DNA from: Bacillota bacterium
GTDB taxonomy: Bacteria > Bacillota > Clostridia > Peptostreptococcales > Acidaminobacteraceae
DNA: 9,782 nt
Direction of reading: 5' to 3'
NCBI GenBank assembly: GCA_030529205.1
Contig: JAUMXJ010000001.1
Span: 1-9,782 of the forward strand
Below the pieces are notes generated by a model. It worked only from the letters and a program-made list of their open reading frames with translations. It searched no databases and had not been told where the DNA came from. Within the stretch, counting starts at the first letter, position 1; every line of letters begins with the position of its first letter. Both the position numbers and the translations under genes were made by a program. Of the stretch, positions 5,979 through 9,782 are shown piece by piece.

Positions 5979-5991
5979 GCATCCCGGATGC
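5979..5991. repeat. 13-bp perfect palindrome between the nox promoter and its ribosome site
   Basis: GCATCC-C-GGATGC, 6-bp arms around one base. In RNA a loop of at least three bases leaves a 5-bp stem, which can be lengthened by U-G and A-U pairs just outside (5976-5978 with 5992-5994). If nox starts near 5978 the hairpin would be the 5' end of the mRNA. It could equally be a small operator. No function is established. Confidence 0.4.
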
Positions 5992-6006
5992 GAATTTGAA
6001 ATTTTT

Positions 6007-6011
6007 GGAGG
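6007..6011 (+). promoter_or_regulatory. Shine-Dalgarno of nox that fixes its start
   Basis: GGAGG followed by TTACC and the ATG at 6017. This supports MEKIVVVG as the N-terminus, the form found in related oxidases, over the TTG at 5996. Confidence 0.85.
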
Positions 6012-6016
6012 TTACC

Positions 6017-7351
6017 ATGGAAAAAATAGTTGTGGTCGGTTCCAACCACGCAGGTACTGCTTTTATTAATACAGTCCTTGATCATTCCAAGGACAAACAA
6101 GTCGTCGTATTTGATGCGAACTCGAACATCAGCTTCCTCGGTTGCGGAATGGCACTTTGGATCGGCGGACAAATCAGAGGCTCCGAGGGTTTGTTTTACT
6201 CAAACAAAGACAAACTCACCGAAAAAGGCGCGAACATTCACATTGAAACGGAAGTAAAAAATATCGACTTTGACAAAAAAATTGTCTATGCGGAAGGAAA
6301 GAACGGAGAAAAATACGAAGAAACGTATGACAAACTTGTATTTGCAACAGGTTCCCTCCCTATTATTCCTCCGATTGCAGGAATTGAGCTGGAAAATGTC
6401 CAAAGAGTGAAGCTCTTCCAGGACGCAGCTGCCGTCATTAAAAAACTCGAAAATCCGGATATCAAGGATGTCGTCGTGGTCGGAGCGGGATACATCGGCG
6501 TTGAACTTGCGGAAGCGTTCAAAAGACACGGAAAAAACACCACATTGATCGACATTGCGGAAACATGCCTTCCTACCTACTACGATCCGGAATTCACCTC
6601 CATGATGAGAGACAACCTCGCAAAGAACGGTGTAAAACTCGCATTCGGTGAGGCGGTAAAAGCAATTGAAGGAGACGGAAAAGTCGAAAGAGTCGTCACG
6701 GACAAAGGGGTTCACAAAGCGGATATGGTTGTCATGGCGATCGGATTCAGACCGAACTGCGCACTTGGCAAAGACAGACTTGAAACATTCAGAAACGGAG
6801 CATATGTAGTCAATAAGAGACAGGAAACTTCCGAAAAAGATGTCTATGCAATCGGCGACTGCGCAACCGTTTATGACAACGCAATCAATGACAAAAACTA
6901 CATTGCACTTGCATCCAATGCCGTTCGCTCGGGTCTGGTAGCCGCATTCAACATTCTCGGAAAAGATATTGAATCCGTGGGAGTTCAGGGATCAAACGGA
7001 ATCTGCATCTTCGATTTGAAAATGGTTTCAACCGGCATCACTTATACGAGAGCGAAAAACATGGGAATCGATGCGGAGTACACTGATTTCGAAGACCTTC
7101 AGAAAGCTACCTTTATGGAAGATGACAACTACAGGGTAAAAATCAGAATCGTCTACGATAAAAAATCCAGAGTCATCATCGGGGCGCAAATTGCGTCGCT
7201 CCACGATGTATCATTGCTGATTCACATGTTTTCACTTGCAATTCAGGAAAAAGTGACCATCGATAAATTGGCGCTTACAGACTTGTTCTTCCTGCCGCAT
7301 TTCAATCAACCTTATAACTATGTAACTATGGCTGCATTGACTGCAAAATAA
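6017..7351 (+). CDS. nox: Water-forming NADH oxidase (FAD-dependent, Nox2 type)
   Basis: A 444-residue flavoprotein that reduces O2 to water with two NADH, without releasing peroxide; in anaerobes and lactic acid bacteria it removes oxygen and restores NAD+. It matches the streptococcal/lactobacillar Nox2 group over its whole length. Seen in order: FAD-binding start [10 protein letters not shown] (residues 4-13) with the active-site His11, [12 protein letters not shown] (37-48) with redox-active Cys43, FATGS (109-113), NADH Rossmann motif [15 protein letters not shown] (154-168) with Asp179 at the end of the second strand, favouring NADH, FAD-binding [13 protein letters not shown] (276-288), and the dimer-domain end [27 protein letters not shown]. 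The single Cys rules out glutathione-reductase-like relatives; CoA-disulfide reductase is a related alternative but the C-terminus is Nox-like. Start at 6017 has GGAGG five bases upstream; an in-frame TTG at 5996 lies before that site. Diverges from flgM, converges with yvyF. Confidence 0.95.
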   Translation: MEKIVVVGSNHAGTAFINTVLDHSKDKQVVVFDANSNISFLGCGMALWIGGQIRGSEGLFYSNKDKLTEKGANIHIETEVKNIDFDKKIVYAEGKNGEKYEETYDKLVFATGSLPIIPPIAGIELENVQRVKLFQDAAAVIKKLENPDIKDVVVVGAGYIGVELAEAFKRHGKNTTLIDIAETCLPTYYDPEFTSMMRDNLAKNGVKLAFGEAVKAIEGDGKVERVVTDKGVHKADMVVMAIGFRPNCALGKDRLETFRNGAYVVNKRQETSEKDVYAIGDCATVYDNAINDKNYIALASNAVRSGLVAAFNILGKDIESVGVQGSNGICIFDLKMVSTGITYTRAKNMGIDAEYTDFEDLQKATFMEDDNYRVKIRIVYDKKSRVIIGAQIASLHDVSLLIHMFSLAIQEKVTIDKLALTDLFFLPHFNQPYNYVTMAALTAK

Positions 7352-7386
7352 GGATTGGACCGACACGAAACCCGGTCTATATTTCG

Positions 7387-7409
7387 AGACACCCGTCCGG
7401 GTGTCTTTT
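7387..7409 (+). terminator. Intrinsic terminator of nox
   Basis: AGACACCC-GTCC-GGGTGTCT (7387-7406), an 8-bp perfect stem with a 4-base loop, running into TTTT (7406-7409) and a further TTT after CA. It begins 36 bases past the nox stop. A weaker stem GACCG/CGGTC (7358-7377) lies between. The U-tract is short, but the GC-rich stem is strong. Confidence 0.8.
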
Positions 7410-7442
7410 CATTTCCAAAATACAGCCATCATGTGTTCCAAT

Positions 7443-7470
7443 AAAAAAGAGACCGGACGATCCCTTTTTT
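7443..7470 (-). terminator. Intrinsic terminator of the recD2-comFC-yvyF unit
   Basis: On the minus strand the RNA would fold as A6-GGGAUC-GUCC-GGUCUC-U6, a six-pair core with two G-U wobbles extended by six A-U pairs, ending in six U. It begins 36 bases after the yvyF stop. On the plus strand the wobble positions become A-C mismatches, so the hairpin is good only in the leftward RNA; this shows which transcript it serves. Confidence 0.85.
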
Positions 7471-7505
7471 AATAAATATGTGTTCTATCAGTGTTCTTTG
7501 TGTTA

Positions 7506-7895
7506 TCAGTTGTTTCGATTCTTGGTGTGCATACCCTTATACTCGGCATTCTTATTGTCGTCTTCAACTTTCAAAGAAATTTGAAGTTTTGCAACACAAG
7601 TATTGCAGTATTTCCCTGAAATGATGGAAGCTCCGCATTTCTGACAGAATCGAATACCGGAATCCGAAGTCAGTATAATCTTTCCTTCATGAATCCACTT
7701 CAAAATGGACTCGGCATCCACTCCCGTTCCCTCGGAAACATCTTTCAGACTGGAGCTCGGGTTGTCGTAAATATAGTCCTTTACTTTGACAAATTCATCA
7801 TCAACGCTGGCATTGCAACGAGAACATAGACCAAACTCATCCTTAGCTTGGAAAAGACGACCACACTTTTTGCAGTTCATCAATTTACCTTCCAT
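7506..7895 (-). CDS. yvyF: YvyF family flagellar-cluster protein with two zinc-binding Cys clusters
   Basis: A 129-residue protein matching the YvyF family (TIGR03826, 'flagellar operon protein'), whose members lie just upstream of flgM in Firmicutes; its exact role is not known to me beyond a proposed regulatory part in flagellar gene expression. Two four-cysteine clusters are visible: NCKKCG...LCSRCN (C8, C11, C24, C27) and RFCQKCG...YCNTC (C84, C87, C97, C100), both likely zinc ribbons. Between them lies a predicted helical, winged-helix-like part with VSEGTGVDAESILKWIHEGKI (53-73), the family's best-conserved stretch. The tail (about 105-129) is charged. An ATG at 7907 also exists, but the one at 7895 has GGAGGG four bases upstream and gives MEGKLMNC, close to the B. 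subtilis start MGELANC. It follows comFC closely and converges with nox. Confidence 0.9.
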   Translation of the reverse strand: MEGKLMNCKKCGRLFQAKDEFGLCSRCNASVDDEFVKVKDYIYDNPSSSLKDVSEGTGVDAESILKWIHEGKIILTSDSGIRFCQKCGASIISGKYCNTCVAKLQISLKVEDDNKNAEYKGMHTKNRNN

Positions 7896-7899
7896 ATTT

Positions 7900-7905
7900 C
7901 CCTCC
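7900..7905 (-). promoter_or_regulatory. Shine-Dalgarno of yvyF that fixes its start
   Basis: GGAGGG four bases before the ATG at 7895. It overlaps the alternative ATG at 7907-7905, which has no ribosome site of its own. Confidence 0.7.
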
Positions 7906-7908
7906 ATA

Positions 7909-8595
7909 CTACCGCGTAGCCACAGTCAGAGACTTGACCGATTCCGCTCCCGCGTTCATGAGACAACGCGCAGCTTCATTGATGGTGGCACCGGTAGTAA
8001 AAATGTCATCGATAATAAGTATCTTATTTTCTCTGATAATTGTCAAATACTTATCCTTCACTTTCATGGAGTCCCTCAGTTCCAAAAATCGCTCTTCTTT
8101 ACCAAGATTTTTTAATCTTTTGGTATTTTTTATCCTCTTTAACAGGGGAAAAACCGGAATCCCGGAGCGTTTCGAAAGCTCGCATGCGAGCTCACGCGAC
8201 TGATTGTATCCTCGCTGTATTCTCCTGATCGGGCTGAGCGGAATGTAGGTCAGGACGCGAATATCACGCAGATGTTTCATTTCATAGAGGTATTTGTCAT
8301 ACAGAATCCCCCCCAACTGCCTTCTCAAGTAAAGAGCATCTCTGTATTTAAAATCCATAAGGGCTTTCTTAATTGTCCCCGAATAATAGGCTGCAGAGTA
8401 ATTCGCCTCGAAATACAAGGTGCTGTCCCGGCAATCATGACATGTTCCGTACAATTCCCGATGAGTCCGATGACGACCGCAAACATTACAGGCATGCGGT
8501 TCAATCAAACGGATTTCGGAAAGACAGCGACAATCTCCCTCATCCGAGCCGCAATAAGGACAAAGGTACTTACTCGGAAATATGATTTCCTCCAT
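7909..8595 (-). CDS. comFC: ComF family protein (ComFC-like, phosphoribosyltransferase fold)
   Basis: A 228-residue cytosolic protein of the ComFC/GntX type, needed for DNA uptake in competent bacteria, where it works with the ComFA helicase; family members are also widespread in species not known to be competent. The N-terminus carries eight cysteines, C12-x2-C15, C22-x-C24, C36-x2-C39 and C52-x2-C55, enough for two zinc sites. The family block RRIQRGYNQSRELACELS (124-141) and the phosphoribosyltransferase PRPP-loop motif ILIIDDIFTTGATINEAAR (192-210) follow. The frame is open far upstream inside recD2; the start at 8595 is chosen because families begin with a short piece ending in F-P before the first C-x-x-C. 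It lacks a Shine-Dalgarno and overlaps recD2 by 26 bases, so coupled translation is likely. No comFA is adjacent; recD2 takes that place. Confidence 0.92.
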   Translation of the reverse strand: MEEIIFPSKYLCPYCGSDEGDCRCLSEIRLIEPHACNVCGRHRTHRELYGTCHDCRDSTLYFEANYSAAYYSGTIKKALMDFKYRDALYLRRQLGGILYDKYLYEMKHLRDIRVLTYIPLSPIRRIQRGYNQSRELACELSKRSGIPVFPLLKRIKNTKRLKNLGKEERFLELRDSMKVKDKYLTIIRENKILIIDDIFTTGATINEAARCLMNAGAESVKSLTVATR

Positions 8596-9782
8596 AAAGG
8601 GTTTCAAATAAGTAAATAAGTTTTTCAGATAATGTGCTCCTCCGATCATCGATATTGACACGATCGACAAATCTCTGCAAAACCGAAGTCTCGCCCATAA
8701 GCACCACCAATCTCTTCGCTCTTGTAACCGCAGTATATAGGATATTTCTGTTCTCCATGGTATATGCGGGAAAAATCGGCATGACAATACATGGATACTC
8801 GGATCCCTGGCTTTTGTGAACAGTGATGGCATAGGCATGAGTCAACTCCGTCAAATCCGTTCGGTCATAAACCGCCAATCTGCCGTCTTCAAAATCCACA
8901 TGGACGACTCCCGCCGCAAAATCTATCTTTGCAATTCTGCCGATATCTCCGTTGAATATCCCTTTCCCGACCTGAGAATCCGAATCGGTCCATTCGATGT
9001 CATAATTATTCGCCGTCTGCATCACTTTGTCGCCCGGAAAAAACTCTTTTCCCCCCGGAGTCTTGATGCTCTCTGAAGAAGAATGCGGATTGAGCTGCGC
9101 CTTCAAGCCCGCATTCAGCGCATTCACACCGGCATCTCCGTCATACTTGACGCTTAAAACTTGAATCTCGGTCATGGGGCAAAATCCGAATCGCTCGGGT
9201 ATTTTGCGAGTGACCATGTCAATGACTCTCTCGTACAATGCGTCGCCGCCCTTAAACACAAAGAAATCTTCTCCATTTTGCGGCATCCTGCCATTGATGA
9301 TTCTGCCGGCATTGATTGAGATCATGGATTTCTCGGATTGTCTGAAAATATGGGTCAGCCGAATGACACGAATTTTTCCGGATGACAGAATATCGCGCAA
9401 TACGGATCCCGCGCCGACAGACGGGAGCTGATCCTTATCCCCGACCAAAATCAGAGATGTTCCGGGAGCGATTGCACGAAGCAGGTTGTTCATCAAAAAA
9501 ATATCGACCATGGATACCTCATCCACAATAACGGCATCGCATTTCAGCAAATCTTCAGGACCTTTTGTAAAATTCTCACCGTTTGCACCCAGTGTTCTGT
9601 GAATCGTCTTGGCATTTCTATGTGTGGCATCCGACAGCTTTTTCGCCGCGCGTCCGGTAGGTGCACAGAGAATCACTTCTTTCGCCTGTTTCTCGAAAGC
9701 CCCTATTATGGCATTCACAATGGTCGTCTTTCCTGTTCCCGGGCCGCCGGTAATAACATATACGCCCTCCTCGAATACCCCG
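8570..9782 (-). CDS. recD2: RecD-like DNA helicase, RecD2 type, C-terminal part (5' end outside window)
   Basis: The frame is open to the right edge; 403 residues of a protein usually near 740 are visible, so the N-terminal half (OB and helix-hairpin-helix region) is missing. RecD2 is an ATP-driven 5'-3' superfamily 1B helicase acting in DNA repair and replication-fork upkeep, and unlike E. coli RecD it works without RecBC. The visible part starts with Walker A GGPGTGKTT, then CAPTGRAAKKLSDAT (motif Ia), AVIVDEVSMVDIFLM (Walker B), LVGDKDQLPSVGAGSVLRD (motif III), LTHIFRQSEKSMI (motif IV), AYAITVHKSQGSEYPCIVMP (motif V) and LYTAVTRAKRLVVLMGE (motif VI). The whole ATPase core is therefore intact. 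The GTG at 9718 is an internal codon. It is the first gene seen of the recD2-comFC-yvyF unit and overlaps comFC at its 3' end. Confidence 0.93.
   Translation of the reverse strand, partial: GVFEEGVYVITGGPGTGKTTIVNAIIGAFEKQAKEVILCAPTGRAAKKLSDATHRNAKTIHRTLGANGENFTKGPEDLLKCDAVIVDEVSMVDIFLMNNLLRAIAPGTSLILVGDKDQLPSVGAGSVLRDILSSGKIRVIRLTHIFRQSEKSMISINAGRIINGRMPQNGEDFFVFKGGDALYERVIDMVTRKIPERFGFCPMTEIQVLSVKYDGDAGVNALNAGLKAQLNPHSSSESIKTPGGKEFFPGDKVMQTANNYDIEWTDSDSQVGKGIFNGDIGRIAKIDFAAGVVHVDFEDGRLAVYDRTDLTELTHAYAITVHKSQGSEYPCIVMPIFPAYTMENRNILYTAVTRAKRLVVLMGETSVLQRFVDRVNIDDRRSTLSEKLIYLFETLYGGNHISE

Noticed and set aside
6200..6715. 171-codon open frame on the minus strand inside nox
   Set aside because: Antisense to a highly conserved enzyme; its Phe- and Val-rich sequence reflects the complement of Lys- and Asp-rich nox codons.
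7431..7510. Direct repeats ATGTGTTC (7431-7438 and 7478-7485) and TGTGTTnTATCAGT-like copies near 7479 and 7499
   Set aside because: Short and imperfect, in low-complexity intergenic DNA around a terminator; no transposase, inverted ends or target duplication goes with them.
1..9782. Search for a CRISPR array, tRNA, rRNA, insertion sequence or toxin-antitoxin pair
   Set aside because: No regularly spaced repeats, no cloverleaf-like segment and no mobile-element protein was seen; coding genes fill the window almost completely.

Overview
The window looks like chromosome from a motile, low-to-middle GC Firmicute, most likely an anaerobic clostridium-type organism. Three things suggest this. The gene order is that of the Bacillus/Clostridium late-flagellar cluster. 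A group-typical RecD2 and ComFC sit upstream. The only metabolic gene inside the cluster is a water-forming NADH oxidase of the kind anaerobes and lactic acid bacteria use against oxygen. No species is named because nothing here is diagnostic.

Layout. At the left edge is the 3' end of a rightward thiamine pyrophosphokinase gene (thiN, 2-445). It converges on a long leftward cluster, and its stop codon overlaps that of csrA. Read in the direction of transcription, from right to left, the minus strand carries recD2 (5' end outside the window), comFC, yvyF, a gap holding one rightward gene, then flgM, flgN, flgK, flgL, a yviE-like DUF6470 gene, fliW and csrA. From comFC onward this is the order known from Bacillus subtilis (comFC-yvyF-flgM-yvyG-flgK-flgL-yviE-fliW-csrA), except that a NADH oxidase gene (nox, 6017-7351, plus strand) has been placed between yvyF and flgM in the opposite orientation, and that no hag gene follows csrA inside the window.

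How the genes work together. FlgM is the anti-sigma factor that holds sigma-D (sigma-28) until the hook is finished. FlgN is the export chaperone for FlgK and FlgL, which form the hook-filament junction. FliW and CsrA form the partner switch that ties flagellin amount to flagellin translation. A -10 element identical to the sigma-28 consensus (GCCGATAA) lies just upstream of flgM, so the cluster from flgM onward should be a sigma-D (late) unit. A hairpin followed by a U-rich tract at the flgM stop codon may partly end transcripts there and so set the ratio of FlgM to the structural proteins.

The nox insert looks self-contained: its own candidate promoter, a near-consensus Fur/PerR-type operator over that promoter, a strong Shine-Dalgarno, and its own intrinsic terminator. 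A second, strand-specific terminator closes the recD2-comFC-yvyF unit. No stretch longer than 300 bases lacks a gene; the two intergenic regions (5801-6016 and 7352-7505) are filled with regulatory sites. I see no tRNA, rRNA, CRISPR array, insertion sequence or transposase. The protein families are known ones; the items worth a second look are the nox insertion and its control, the flgM/flgN hairpin, the modular insert in FlgL and a changed conserved residue in ThiN.
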